Part shown: one piece after another, positions 20,356 through 30,568 of the stretch | Layout of the letters: the number at the start of each line of letters is the position of its first letter | How positions within the stretch are numbered: position 1 is the first letter of the stretch | Origin: Nitratidesulfovibrio sp. | Lineage (GTDB): Bacteria > Desulfobacterota > Desulfovibrionia > Desulfovibrionales > Desulfovibrionaceae | Reading direction: 5' to 3' | Assembly (NCBI RefSeq): GCF_040373385.1 | Contig: NZ_JBDXXH010000002.1 | Span: 124,001-188,000, forward strand | DNA: 64,000 nucleotides | Notes under the pieces: model-generated | Told to the model about the DNA's origin: nothing | What the model saw: the letters and a program-made list of their open reading frames with translations, nothing else | The model's database searches: none | Translations under genes and position numbers: made by a program

Positions 20356-23300
20356 TGGCCCGGGTCCGCGTGAAGGCACGGACGCTCGACATGCTCGGGC
20401 GTCAGCAGATGGCGAGCATACCCAACGCCCTGCACGAGCTTTTCAAGAATGCCTACGACGCCTATGCCGACAACGTCACGGCCCGCTACTACCGGCAGGA
20501 TGCGCTGCTCGTTCTTCATGACGATGGCGTGGGGATGACGGAAAGGGACTTCGAGGAGCGTTGGCTTACCCTCGGCACCGAAAGCAAGATCACGGAAGCT
20601 GAACGGTTCGGGACGGACCGGGAAAACGAGGAGTTTCTGCTCAGCAGACCCTATGCGGACCCGAACAAGCCCAGCCGCCCCTCTCTTGGTGAAAAGGGTA
20701 TAGGCCGCCTTGCCATTGCCACCGTGGGGCCGCAGGTTTTCGTGCTTTCCCGGGCTGAACGTGCAGATGGTTTGCAAGAGTTGGTGGCCGCGTTCATCAA
20801 CTGGACGATGTTCGAGGCGCCCGGCATAGAGATCGACAAGATCGACATCGCCGTTGCAGCATTCCCGACGGATAGTCTCCCTGACGAGGATGCCCTGCGC
20901 ATTCTGCTTGCGGATGCGCGTCGGAATTATCTTTCCCTGCGCCCCCGCATCGTGCCGGAAATTCGCAAGCGCATAGAGGCGCAACTGGCGTCATGCGAAA
21001 ATGCGCTGCCGCGCATTGCCGATCTGGTGGCAGATATTCCGCTTTTTGCTGCCCGAGGAACGGCATTCATCGTGTGCGATACGGACCCCGTGCTCGAGCG
21101 CGACATCGATGACAGGATGGACGATTTCCCCCCGGCGCTTCTCCGGTTCCTTCGCGGCTTTTCCAATACCATGATGCCGGACAAAGGGGACGTACCCATC
21201 CGCGCGGCGTTCTTCGACCACAGACGCGACGGCACCGTTGAAGACGTCCTTGGCGACACGGAATTCTTCACTCCCGAGGAATTCCGCATGGCGGATCAGC
21301 ATATCGAAGGCACATTCGACGAGTACGGTCAGTTCAGCGGAACGGTGCAGATCTACCGCGATGCACCCCAACCATACACGGTGGCATGGGACGGGGCACA
21401 CCATCAGCCCACCAAGTGCGGTCCGTTCAGAATCAAGTTTGCGTGTCTCCAAGGGAATCCGAAAGAAAGTCTGCTGCCTCCGGACAGATACAAGCCCCTA
21501 GTGGAAAAGCTTAACAACTTCGGTGGGCTCTATGTGTATCGCGAGGGGATACGCGTTCTTCCCTACGGCAATAGCGATCAGGATTATTTGTTCATAGAAA
21601 CTCGTCGCAGCAAGGCCGCAAAAGACTGGTACTTCTCCTACAGACGCATTTTTGGCGCCGTGGAGCTTACCTTCGAGGACAACAGTGAGCTGAAGGAAAA
21701 GGCAGGTCGCGAGGGTTTTCGCGAGAACATGGCCTATCGCCAGTTCCGCAACATGCTCATCAATCTCTTCAGGCTGCTTGCCACGGATTGGTTCAGGGAA
21801 AAAAGCTCCGTCTACGGTACGTTCTGGGAGCAGAAGAACGAGCTTCAGCGGCAGGCAGAACTGCTTGAAAAGCGTGAGAAAAGTGTCATTGAAAAGCGAA
21901 AGAAGCTTGCGCGGGAGATCGACGCATTCTTCGGGCGCATAGAGGCGCACGAGCCTGAAAAGGCCGTGGAGCGCCTGCGAAGCCGCATGAACGATGTTCT
22001 CATGCATGTTGCGGAAGAATCGCCCGAAGAAGCCGCACGCATTCTGCTGCAGATTGAAGCGGAGATGAACGAAGCCCTCGCCGGTCTGCGCGAGACATGC
22101 CGTCTTGTCCGCCCCCGTAGTGTCGGGCTTACCAAGAAGATGCAGGCCGAGCTCGAACGGGCAAACGCCATTACCCTCCGCCTCGAGTCGGACTTGTTCA
22201 CCCCCTTCGAGAAGGAAGTGGATGAAAGGATAACCCAGGCCATCGGTGCCGCACGTGCGCTCGTGTCGCGCCGTCGCCGCCTCCAGCAGGCTCTGGAACA
22301 GCGGGAAAAGCGCGAAAACACCCGGGCGCGGGCCATCGTCAAGCATGCCAGGGAGGATGCGGACCAACTGGGCAAGGAAGTGCTTGCACGCACCCGGGAA
22401 GGTTTGGCCACGCTCGATGCCACCTTCAAGCAGGCCTTCGCTGATCTGGAGCGCGAATCCTTGGCGGACATGGATGATACCGCAGCCATGGTGCTTCAGG
22501 ACCGTATCGAAAGAAACCTTGCTTCGGCAGTGCAGGGCGAGGTCGAGACACTGGAGCGTCTGCGCGACTCGCTGCAGGCGGTTCTCGAGTCCTTGCGGGA
22601 AAACACCCTGCTCAACGAAACGACGGCGGCCCTCGAGGACAGGGGGCAGGTTCTGCAGGAAGAGCTTGACCGCTCTACGGAGCTTGCCCATCTCGGCACA
22701 GCCATCGGCATCATCCAGCATGAGTTCAATTCGTCCGTCGTCGCAATCCGCAATGGCCTTAACAGGCTGAAGGGGGCCGTTTCGGATGACCCCGGCGCAC
22801 AGGACAGCTACAGCCTGGTACGCGCCAGCTTCGAACATCTCGATACGTATCTTTCCATGTTCGCCCCCCTCAACCGACGCCTCTACCGGAAGCCCATCGA
22901 ACTCGCGGGGGCGAACATTCGCAAGTATCTGCTGCAGATATTTGCCGAACGTTTCAAGCGCCACAATGTCCGGTGGGAGAGCACTCAGGCATTCGAACGG
23001 CATGCGGTCACCGCGTTTCCCGCTACCTTTCTTCCGCCGTTCATAAATGTCGTCGACAATGCCCTTTTCTGGCTTTCGCGCACGAGCGACGGAAACCTCA
23101 AGGACGATGACGGCAGCCGCACCATATTCTTCGATGCCGACGCCACCGGCTATCTTGTCAGCAACAACGGCCCCGGTGTTGCTGAACGGGATGCGGAGCA
23201 GATATTCGAACTTTCCTATACCCGAAAGCTGCGTGGCAGGGGGATGGGGCTAGCCATCGCCAGAAAGGCCCTGCGGGAAGCCGGGTACGAAATTACGTTG

Positions 23301-23387
23301 GAAGCATGTGGGAAGGATGCATTCCCCGTGTTCAAGATCTGGACATCAGCGCCCACCCCGAAGCGACAAGAGGAACGACATGCCTGA
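20352..23387 (+). CDS. Large protein with two GHKL ATPase modules and a central coiled coil
   Basis: A 1011-residue protein, translationally coupled to the methyltransferase. The N-terminal module resembles Hsp90/MORC/MutL-type ATPases: N-box HELFKNAYDA (Glu29, Asn33), DDGVGM (57-62) and lid motif GEKGIGRLAIATVG (from about 113). Residues about 500-780 are strongly helical and charged (KREKSVIEKRKKLAREID, QRQAELLEK), predicting a long coiled coil. The C-terminal part resembles a histidine kinase: H-box-like IIQHEFNSSVVAIRNGL (His790), N-box FINVVDNALFWL (Asn about 903), SNNGPG in place of the D-x-G-x-G box (about 937-942), F-box IFELSYTRK and GRGMGLAIARKAL (from about 962). Asp-to-Asn in that box may weaken nucleotide binding. 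The downstream gene, overlapping by 8 bp, encodes a receiver-like protein that could be its phosphorylation or signalling partner; that is inference. Confidence 0.8.
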   Translation: MMARVRVKARTLDMLGRQQMASIPNALHELFKNAYDAYADNVTARYYRQDALLVLHDDGVGMTERDFEERWLTLGTESKITEAERFGTDRENEEFLLSRPYADPNKPSRPSLGEKGIGRLAIATVGPQVFVLSRAERADGLQELVAAFINWTMFEAPGIEIDKIDIAVAAFPTDSLPDEDALRILLADARRNYLSLRPRIVPEIRKRIEAQLASCENALPRIADLVADIPLFAARGTAFIVCDTDPVLERDIDDRMDDFPPALLRFLRGFSNTMMPDKGDVPIRAAFFDHRRDGTVEDVLGDTEFFTPEEFRMADQHIEGTFDEYGQFSGTVQIYRDAPQPYTVAWDGAHHQPTKCGPFRIKFACLQGNPKESLLPPDRYKPLVEKLNNFGGLYVYREGIRVLPYGNSDQDYLFIETRRSKAAKDWYFSYRRIFGAVELTFEDNSELKEKAGREGFRENMAYRQFRNMLINLFRLLATDWFREKSSVYGTFWEQKNELQRQAELLEKREKSVIEKRKKLAREIDAFFGRIEAHEPEKAVERLRSRMNDVLMHVAEESPEEAARILLQIEAEMNEALAGLRETCRLVRPRSVGLTKKMQAELERANAITLRLESDLFTPFEKEVDERITQAIGAARALVSRRRRLQQALEQREKRENTRARAIVKHAREDADQLGKEVLARTREGLATLDATFKQAFADLERESLADMDDTAAMVLQDRIERNLASAVQGEVETLERLRDSLQAVLESLRENTLLNETTAALEDRGQVLQEELDRSTELAHLGTAIGIIQHEFNSSVVAIRNGLNRLKGAVSDDPGAQDSYSLVRASFEHLDTYLSMFAPLNRRLYRKPIELAGANIRKYLLQIFAERFKRHNVRWESTQAFERHAVTAFPATFLPPFINVVDNALFWLSRTSDGNLKDDDGSRTIFFDADATGYLVSNNGPGVAERDAEQIFELSYTRKLRGRGMGLAIARKALREAGYEITLEACGKDAFPVFKIWTSAPTPKRQEERHA

Positions 23388-25119
23388 AGCCCATCTGCCA
23401 GTCGAAGAGGCTCCTGCCCCGAATGCTCTCAGAACTGCAGCGCTCGCAGCCTGTCGTGAGCGCTCCAGGGAAGCTGCCTTGCGTTTCATTCGGTCTGTCG
23501 TCGTCATCGATAACGATGCCTATATGGGCGGCGTGCCGCAGAATGCTGTCAATCCGCTCGATGTCGGCGAGGTCACGAAGGCTTTTGCGCAGCAGGGCAT
23601 CAATTGCGCGGTGTACCGTCCCGAGCAGGGTGAGGATATCGTCGGGACGTGTCTGCAGCTTTTGAAACAGGCTGATGCGGCCATAATCGACTGGCACCTG
23701 GGAGTCGGCAACGATACAGGCCCGTGCAAGGAAGCAATCAAGGCTCTGGTGATGGCTGATGTCGCTCACGGAGCGCCCGTGAGGCTCATCATCATTTACA
23801 CTGCAGAAGAACCTGCAGGGGTACGCGACGATCTGGCACGGTACTTGACAGATCTTGGACTTTCCTCTTTGCCCGAGGGTGCTGGATTCGGCTTGCAGAA
23901 TGCGCGGGGAAGGATTCTGGTTCTTAAGAAGACAGGCGAGAACGAGGTTGGCGGTCCAGCCGGGTTGATGCCGGAAGAACGCCATTATTCGGCGAAACCA
24001 TCCGAGCTCCCCAGGCATGTTGTAGATGCCTTCTCCGATCTGGTTGATGGGCTGGTTCCTTCCGTGGCGCTCCACGCAATATCTGCCATACGTGAGCGTT
24101 CACATGATCTTCTTGGGGCTTTCAACAAGGGGCTTGATTCTTCGTTCCTTCTACATACGGCATTGATACCAAACAAGCAGGATGCGCATTCTTTCATCGT
24201 AGGGCTTGTGTCGGAAGAAAATGGGAAGCTTGTGAGCGGGGATGGCAAGATAAAGAGTCTTGTTTCACCTGATTCGCTTAAGCAGTACATAGCGAAAACA
24301 ATAGAATCATCAACATACCGATGCGCGACGTGTAGTGGTACTGGACGTGTCCGCACGGCATGCACGCTGTGTAGGGGCAATGATAGGGCGTGCGTTGTGT
24401 GTCGGGGGAGTGGAAGATATCATAAGGTGTGTGAGCGGTGTAAGGGAAAGAAGTCGTGGGCAATTTCAGAAAGATCGGTGCTGTCGGTATTTGAATCTTC
24501 TGCTGAAGTTAAAAATCTTCCCGAGATAGAAAAACTGCTAGAAATATTTTGCACACCGGCTCGGGATGGTGGGGATGGTGGCTATGCTTTTTGCAGGATG
24601 TCAATGCTCAGTGCAGAAAGCGAAACAGGTACACGTCCATACACGGGAAAAGAAGTCCCTGTGCTGCACCAGGGAACGATGATGGTGCGCACTGGCGAAG
24701 ATGGTAGGCCAGAGGTGTTCGTATGCATAGTGCCGCAATGCGATGCCGTTCGAATTAGAAATGAAGAGCGTCTTTTCCCGTGCATCAAGGGAGAGATGAC
24801 AAGTGGTATAAATAAGGCGTCATATGTTGTGCGTTATGGCGGGGAGGATAAATTTGTATCTATCCCGAAGCAGATTTCATGGAAGTGCATGGAAGCTATT
24901 GCTTTTAACGGAGAGGACTCCGTTTTGGCTGTTATGAATGAAGCAGACAAGTTTTTTTATTTTACTGATGTGCAGGGAAAACGCTATCGCTGGCTTGCCG
25001 ACCTTCGACAGTCCCATGCTTTGAAGCTTGCTAGTGAGGCTGTTCCCTCGTTGGGCAGAGTGGGGATTGACGAGTTTGAATGGCACAGGAGGATCAAGGA
25101 GAAAATTGGGCAAGAATGA
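23380..25119 (+). CDS. Receiver-like protein with DnaJ-type zinc-finger array
   Basis: A 579-residue protein starting 8 bp inside the preceding gene, with GAGGA before the ATG. Residues about 35-165 look like a divergent response-regulator receiver: acidic pair in VVVIDNDA (Asp44, Asp46), candidate phospho-acceptor Asp104 in AAIIDWHLG, and LIIIYTAEE at the Thr/Ser position. Residues about 313-361 hold four Cys pairs of the DnaJ CxxCxGxG type (CATCSGTG, CTLCRGN, CVVCRGSG, CERCKGK), which should bind two zinc ions. The C-terminal 200 residues are not recognisable. There is no DNA-binding helix-turn-helix. From about 24200 on, the gene is much AT-richer than the window, a sign of mosaic or recent origin. 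The effector activity is unknown. Confidence 0.72.
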   Translation: MPEAHLPVEEAPAPNALRTAALAACRERSREAALRFIRSVVVIDNDAYMGGVPQNAVNPLDVGEVTKAFAQQGINCAVYRPEQGEDIVGTCLQLLKQADAAIIDWHLGVGNDTGPCKEAIKALVMADVAHGAPVRLIIIYTAEEPAGVRDDLARYLTDLGLSSLPEGAGFGLQNARGRILVLKKTGENEVGGPAGLMPEERHYSAKPSELPRHVVDAFSDLVDGLVPSVALHAISAIRERSHDLLGAFNKGLDSSFLLHTALIPNKQDAHSFIVGLVSEENGKLVSGDGKIKSLVSPDSLKQYIAKTIESSTYRCATCSGTGRVRTACTLCRGNDRACVVCRGSGRYHKVCERCKGKKSWAISERSVLSVFESSAEVKNLPEIEKLLEIFCTPARDGGDGGYAFCRMSMLSAESETGTRPYTGKEVPVLHQGTMMVRTGEDGRPEVFVCIVPQCDAVRIRNEERLFPCIKGEMTSGINKASYVVRYGGEDKFVSIPKQISWKCMEAIAFNGEDSVLAVMNEADKFFYFTDVQGKRYRWLADLRQSHALKLASEAVPSLGRVGIDEFEWHRRIKEKIGQE

Positions 25120-25171
25120 GATTGATGCTTTCACCTAACGGAATATTAGAACGCCCATTTTGAAATGAACA

Positions 25172-25203
25172 AAGGCGTTACCTCATTTCTGGGGTAACGC
25201 CTT
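25172..25203. terminator. Bidirectional terminator between the methyltransferase operon and tRNA-Thr
   Basis: A perfect 11-bp stem AAGGCGTTACC / GGTAACGCCTT with a 10-nt loop. On minus it is followed by TGTTCATTT and ends the tRNA-Thr transcript; on plus it can end the three-gene operon. Confidence 0.85.
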
Positions 25204-25209
25204 GTTCTC

Positions 25210-25285
25210 TGGAGCCAACTGCGAGATTTGAACTCGCGACCTGCTGATTACGAATCAGCTGCTCTACCAACTGAGCTAAGTTGGC
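25210..25285 (-). tRNA. tRNA-Thr (CGT)
   Basis: A 76-nt cloverleaf with encoded CCA: acceptor GCCAACT/AGTTGGC, D-arm GCTC..GAGC, anticodon stem GCTGA/TCAGC with loop TTCGTAA (anticodon CGT, codon ACG), T-arm GCGAG/CTCGC with TTCAAAT. Its 3' end faces the methyltransferase operon, the usual geometry for an island inserted at a tRNA gene. Confidence 0.96.
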
Positions 25286-25760
25286 CTGCTGGCTTGGGCG
25301 GATGTCTCCGCCGGAAGCGAGAAATGCTTGATATGGAAGTTGGCAGTTGAAGTCAAGCGGGTTGTGGGGCGGCGGCGGGTGGTGCATGCCGGGCAGGGCA
25401 GGGAGATGGCGGGCATTCGCATGTCTCCCTGGCTCGCTGGTGAGGCCGTATCCGCTACGAGTTTTCTCGATCCATTCCTGACTCGGCCCGCCCTACGTGC
25501 ACGGTTTTTGCCTGCCCCTCCGTTTGTCTGCATCCCCCTCATCCCTCATCTATGTATCGCTTCGCGTCCTCAACGCGCGTGCCTTCCTTCCTTCCCCCTC
25601 CCGGCCTTCTCCCTTGTCCGCTTCCGTTGCGCCAGCATCCGGAAAGTCCAGTTGCCCAAGGTTGTTGGACAATTTTCTAGACAATTTTTTTATGCGGATT
25701 TCTTGACAAAATCCTCCCTGTCGCGCAACTGTGCAACAACAAGAACTGGAGCACCTCCTC
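25286..25760. other. Intergenic region with direct repeat before the MerR-like gene
   Basis: 475 bp without a gene. Near its end are TTGTTGGACAA (25662-25672, TTGT-N3-ACAA) and two copies of GACAATTTT 12 bp apart (25668-25676, 25680-25688), then TTGACA (25703-25708) as a possible -35 element without a good -10. This could be a self-regulating operator of the downstream MerR-like gene. The rest shows nothing recognisable. Confidence 0.35.
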
Positions 25761-27125
25761 ATGATCCGCGAACTGCTGACCCTCCGCGAAATCGCCCGCC
25801 GCCTCGACGTGCCCCCCTCCAGTATCGCCTATTACAAGGACAGGTTCGCGCGCTTTCTGCCCGCCGGAGAAGGGCGGGGCAGGCGGCTGCGCTATCCCGT
25901 GCATGTGCTGGACATCTTCAGGGAGATCAGGAGCATGTACACACGCAACGTGGCGGCGGAGCAAATAGAGGAACGGCTGGAAGAGCTTGTGGCCGCGTTG
26001 TCCGCCCCCGTGGGGCAGCATGGACAGCCGGGCGCCAGGTCGGGCGCGCGGGCGTCCGGCACCGGGGCGGAGCAGCACCTGCGGGACAGGCCCCGCGCAT
26101 CCGATGTCATGTCGGGTCCGAACTCCTCGCCGGGCCACTTGCCGGATCATTCGCCGGATGATGCCTCGCGCATGGCGGACGGCATCCCCGCCGACCCCGC
26201 CGTGGAAGGCCTGCCCGGCATGCTCGACCGCATGGCCACGCTGCTTCAGGTGCAGGGGCACATGCTGGCGGAGCTTTCCAGCCTGCGCCGTCAGGTGGAG
26301 GATCTGCGCGCCGATCGCGACGCGCTGCTGGCCGCCTTTGACGAGCGCGCGGCCCGGCTGGACGAGGCGCTGGACCTGTTGCGCCGCGAACGCACCGAAG
26401 CCGTCACCCGCCTTGTGGACGACTATTACACGGTGGTGTCGGGGGCTGCGGGCGCCGGGCCGGCGGGGGGCGATGCAGGCGGTGCCAAAGCGGAGCGGGG
26501 CAACGCAGGCGGGGCGGAAGGCGCGGCTGGTGATGGCGTGCACGCCGATGCTGCCGGGGCCAGCCAGAACGCTTCCGGTCAAGACACCACCGGCCACGAC
26601 ACTTCCCGCCAAGACACAACCGATCAGGAATCCTCCGCTGCCGACGCGCGGGCGGACGGTCCCTCGGCCACCGGCGCTTCCGGTTCGGCCTCGCAGGCGG
26701 AATCCGGCCATGCACGGGCTGGCTCCGGCAAGGATTCGGCCACCACGCCGCCCGCAACCCTGTTCGACAGGCCGCTGGTCATCCGGCGCAACGGCGAATA
26801 CCTGGGCGTATCCGGGCGCGACAAGGCATTCACCCTGCGTGAACTGCTGGCACTGGTGGACCGCCACGCCGCCCGGCGGCATCGCGTCTCCATGGGGTGG
26901 ACCCGAACCAGCTCTGCCTGGGTGCTGCGCCTGACCACCGACGAACCCGCCAGCGGCAGGCAGGGCGGCAGCCGCACCCACGAACTGACCTTGCAGCCGG
27001 TCACCACGCCCAGCGGCAACCACGTCACCCGGCTCTCGCGCCTTGCCATCAACGGCGATACGGTGCCGGACCGCTTTCTGCTGGAATTGTTCCGGAATAT
27101 CAAGGAAAGCTACGAATTCCGATAG
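25761..27125 (+). CDS. MerR-like DNA-binding protein with long variable linker
   Basis: A 454-residue protein whose first 80 residues form a MerR-type winged helix-turn-helix: LTLREIARRLDVPPSSIAYY, then a wing (GEGRGRRLRYPVHVLDIFREI) and a short dimerisation helix. The middle (about 90-330) contains a predicted coiled coil (LRRQVEDLRADRDALLAAFD) and a long Ala/Gly/Ser/Asp/Gln-rich linker. The last 110 residues form a compact domain (PLVIRRNGEYLGVSGRDKAFT, then WTRTSSAWVLRLTTDEP, up to RFLLELFRNIKESYEFR) that I do not recognise. The ATG at 25761 has GGAG 9 nt upstream; a GTG at 25731 in frame has no ribosome-binding site. No target operon is evident, and its own promoter carries repeats. Confidence 0.65.
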   Translation: MIRELLTLREIARRLDVPPSSIAYYKDRFARFLPAGEGRGRRLRYPVHVLDIFREIRSMYTRNVAAEQIEERLEELVAALSAPVGQHGQPGARSGARASGTGAEQHLRDRPRASDVMSGPNSSPGHLPDHSPDDASRMADGIPADPAVEGLPGMLDRMATLLQVQGHMLAELSSLRRQVEDLRADRDALLAAFDERAARLDEALDLLRRERTEAVTRLVDDYYTVVSGAAGAGPAGGDAGGAKAERGNAGGAEGAAGDGVHADAAGASQNASGQDTTGHDTSRQDTTDQESSAADARADGPSATGASGSASQAESGHARAGSGKDSATTPPATLFDRPLVIRRNGEYLGVSGRDKAFTLRELLALVDRHAARRHRVSMGWTRTSSAWVLRLTTDEPASGRQGGSRTHELTLQPVTTPSGNHVTRLSRLAINGDTVPDRFLLELFRNIKESYEFR

Positions 27126-27209
27126 CGGGCTGCGGCGCGCGCCGTCTCCTGTCTGGCGTGCCCGGTTCTCAAAGTGCGTATGGTTCCCGCAGGCCCCGTG
27201 CGCCGCAGG

Positions 27210-28031
27210 TCAGGCCACGGCAAGCTCCATGTTCCCCCAAATGCCCACGCGGCCGCCGCACTGGGCGTACACACCCTCTATGCCCAGATGCGCCATGGCC
27301 GCGGCGCGTTCCGTCACGCGGGGCACGTCGTCCGGCCCTCGCAGCATGTTGCCGAACAGGGTGGCCGCCGCGTCGGCCAGGCTGGCATCGCGCGCCCGCA
27401 CCGCCGCGATGTCGCCAACCCCCAGGCTCAGCGAATGGCCGATGGTGGCCGACGACGAGCACAGCGACACCGGGCAGTCCGCCGCCTTCACCACCACGCC
27501 GATCATCTCGCCGCTGGCCGGGTCGGGCAGCAGGCCCACCACCCGGTCGCGCCGCGAGCAGATGTAGATGTCCCCGCCGTTCTCCACGATGATGTCCGGT
27601 GACGCCGGGGCAAAGCGCTCCGCCACCATCTGGGCCACGGTGCCCGCCACGGCGGCAAAGGGGCCAACCCCGGCGATGTCGGCCCCGTGCGCCATGCGCC
27701 GGGCCACTTCCGGGGCGCTTGCGGGCGTGGGCACGGGCACGAGGCTGGTGCGAAAGTCAGGCGCAAGCAGCATCCACGCCTTGATCTGGCCGCGCAACTC
27801 GGTGACGTAGGCGGCGATCTGGTCCGGCAGATCGGGCAGTACAGGCTGGCCGGGGTGCCCCGCGCGTGCGGTCACCCACAGGTCGGTTTCCTCCACCACC
27901 ACCTGAAAGACCACCTCGTCCGGGTGGCGGGCGGTGCGTTTGCGATAGCCGCGCACATGGTCGGTGTGCACGGTGAGAGATTCCGGCGCGGCGGGCGCGG
28001 AACGGTTGCTGGCGGTGCGTTTGGTGCTCAT
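27210..28031 (-). CDS. UPF0280 / ApbE-superfamily protein
   Basis: A 273-residue protein of the UPF0280 family, a branch of the ApbE-like (FAD:protein FMN transferase) fold whose function is not established. Family hallmarks from memory: N-terminal [25 protein letters not shown], a central [26 protein letters not shown], the ENGGDIYIC motif, and the [15 protein letters not shown] segment. It lacks the clear flavin-transfer signature of ApbE itself. It is divergent from argF (235 bp between starts) and convergent with the MerR-like gene, so it is probably transcribed alone. Confidence 0.85.
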   Translation of the reverse strand: MSTKRTASNRSAPAAPESLTVHTDHVRGYRKRTARHPDEVVFQVVVEETDLWVTARAGHPGQPVLPDLPDQIAAYVTELRGQIKAWMLLAPDFRTSLVPVPTPASAPEVARRMAHGADIAGVGPFAAVAGTVAQMVAERFAPASPDIIVENGGDIYICSRRDRVVGLLPDPASGEMIGVVVKAADCPVSLCSSSATIGHSLSLGVGDIAAVRARDASLADAAATLFGNMLRGPDDVPRVTERAAAMAHLGIEGVYAQCGGRVGIWGNMELAVA

Positions 28032-28266
28032 GGAGCGGTTTCATCACAGGGGCGGGCGGGCGTCAATTACCGCCAGCCTGGTCGGCCCCCTTGCTTGCTG
28101 CCGCTCTTGTCGCCATTCATGCCGCCCCGCCATCCTTGCGGAGCCACTTCCGACCGCCTTCCCATCGGCCCGCGCTGGCGCGCATTCTTTACAAGCGGCG
28201 GGCTTTGAGGCTAGGAAACCCTTTTCCGCATCAGGTTTCGCAGTGCCGCAACACAAGGATGGAGCC

Positions 28267-29169
28267 ATGCCCAAACATTTCAAGCGAATCAGGGACCTCG
28301 GCTACGAGGGCGCCTGGAAGCTGTTGCAACGCGCCAAGGAAATGAAGGACACCGCCCACCGGGGCAAGATCATGGAAGGCAAGACCGCCATCCTCATCTT
28401 CGAAAAGGCGTCCACCCGCACGCGCATTTCCTTCGAGATGGCGGTACGCCACCTTGGCGGCTCCACCATTTTCATGACCCCGGCGGAAAGCCAGTTGGGC
28501 CGCTCCGAACCCCTGCGCGACACCGCCCGCGTGCTTTCGCGCTATGCCGATTGCATGGTGGTGCGCACCTTCGGCCAGTCGAAGATCGACGAACTGGCCG
28601 AATACGGCTCCATCCCGGTGGTCAACGCCTTGACCGACGAAGGGCACCCCTGCCAGGTCATGGGCGACGTGCTGACGATGTACGAGCGCACCCCCGACCT
28701 GTCCAAGGTGCGCGTGGCCTGGGTGGGCGACGGCAACAACATGGCCAATTCATGGATAGAAGCGGCCATCTACTTTCCGTTCGAGCTGTTCATGGCCTTC
28801 CCCGAAGGCTACGAGCCCGACCGCGAACTGCTGGGCTACGCCCTGAACGCCGGGGCCAAGATATTCCTCACCCACGACCCGCGCGTGGCGGTCGAGGGCG
28901 CGCACTACGTGAACACCGACGTGTGGGCTTCCATGGGCCAGGAAGAAGAGCAGAAGAAGCGCGAGGCCGCCTTCAAGGGGTACTGCATCGATGCCGACAT
29001 GATGGCCCTTGCCGCGCCCGACGCCAAGTTCATGCACTGCCTGCCCGCCCACCGGGGCGAGGAAGTGACCGACGAGGTTATGGAAAGCCCGGCCTCCATC
29101 ATTTTCGATCAGGCAGAAAACCGCCTGCACATCCAGAAGGCCATTCTGGAGTGGGCATTCTCGGAATAG
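28267..29169 (+). CDS. argF: Ornithine carbamoyltransferase
   Basis: A 300-residue cytosolic enzyme forming citrulline from ornithine and carbamoyl phosphate. The carbamoyl-phosphate motif is EKASTRTRISFEMA and the ornithine-binding motif MHCLPAHRGEEV; the HPCQ segment (EGHPCQVMGDVLTM) distinguishes it from aspartate carbamoyltransferase. The start at 28267 has GGATGGAG upstream; the longer open frame begins in non-coding sequence. It heads the same-strand series argF-argG-argH with gaps of 79 and 114 bp, giving the last three steps of arginine synthesis. Confidence 0.97.
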   Translation: MPKHFKRIRDLGYEGAWKLLQRAKEMKDTAHRGKIMEGKTAILIFEKASTRTRISFEMAVRHLGGSTIFMTPAESQLGRSEPLRDTARVLSRYADCMVVRTFGQSKIDELAEYGSIPVVNALTDEGHPCQVMGDVLTMYERTPDLSKVRVAWVGDGNNMANSWIEAAIYFPFELFMAFPEGYEPDRELLGYALNAGAKIFLTHDPRVAVEGAHYVNTDVWASMGQEEEQKKREAAFKGYCIDADMMALAAPDAKFMHCLPAHRGEEVTDEVMESPASIIFDQAENRLHIQKAILEWAFSE

Positions 29170-29248
29170 CACCGCGCCACGGCACGCGCCGCGCGACGCA
29201 TATCGCACAACATACCGCATAACTACCGCATAATGGGGCTGAAACGAC

Positions 29249-30454
<1,206 letters not shown>

Positions 30455-30568
30455 TCCGCCGAACGAAGGGGCGCCCCTTCGACGGTGAATACGTTCAGCA
30501 TATTCCGTGGGGCCTCCCGTATGGGGGGCCTTACGCGTACCAAGCCGCCGCAACGGCAGGGACCAGTA

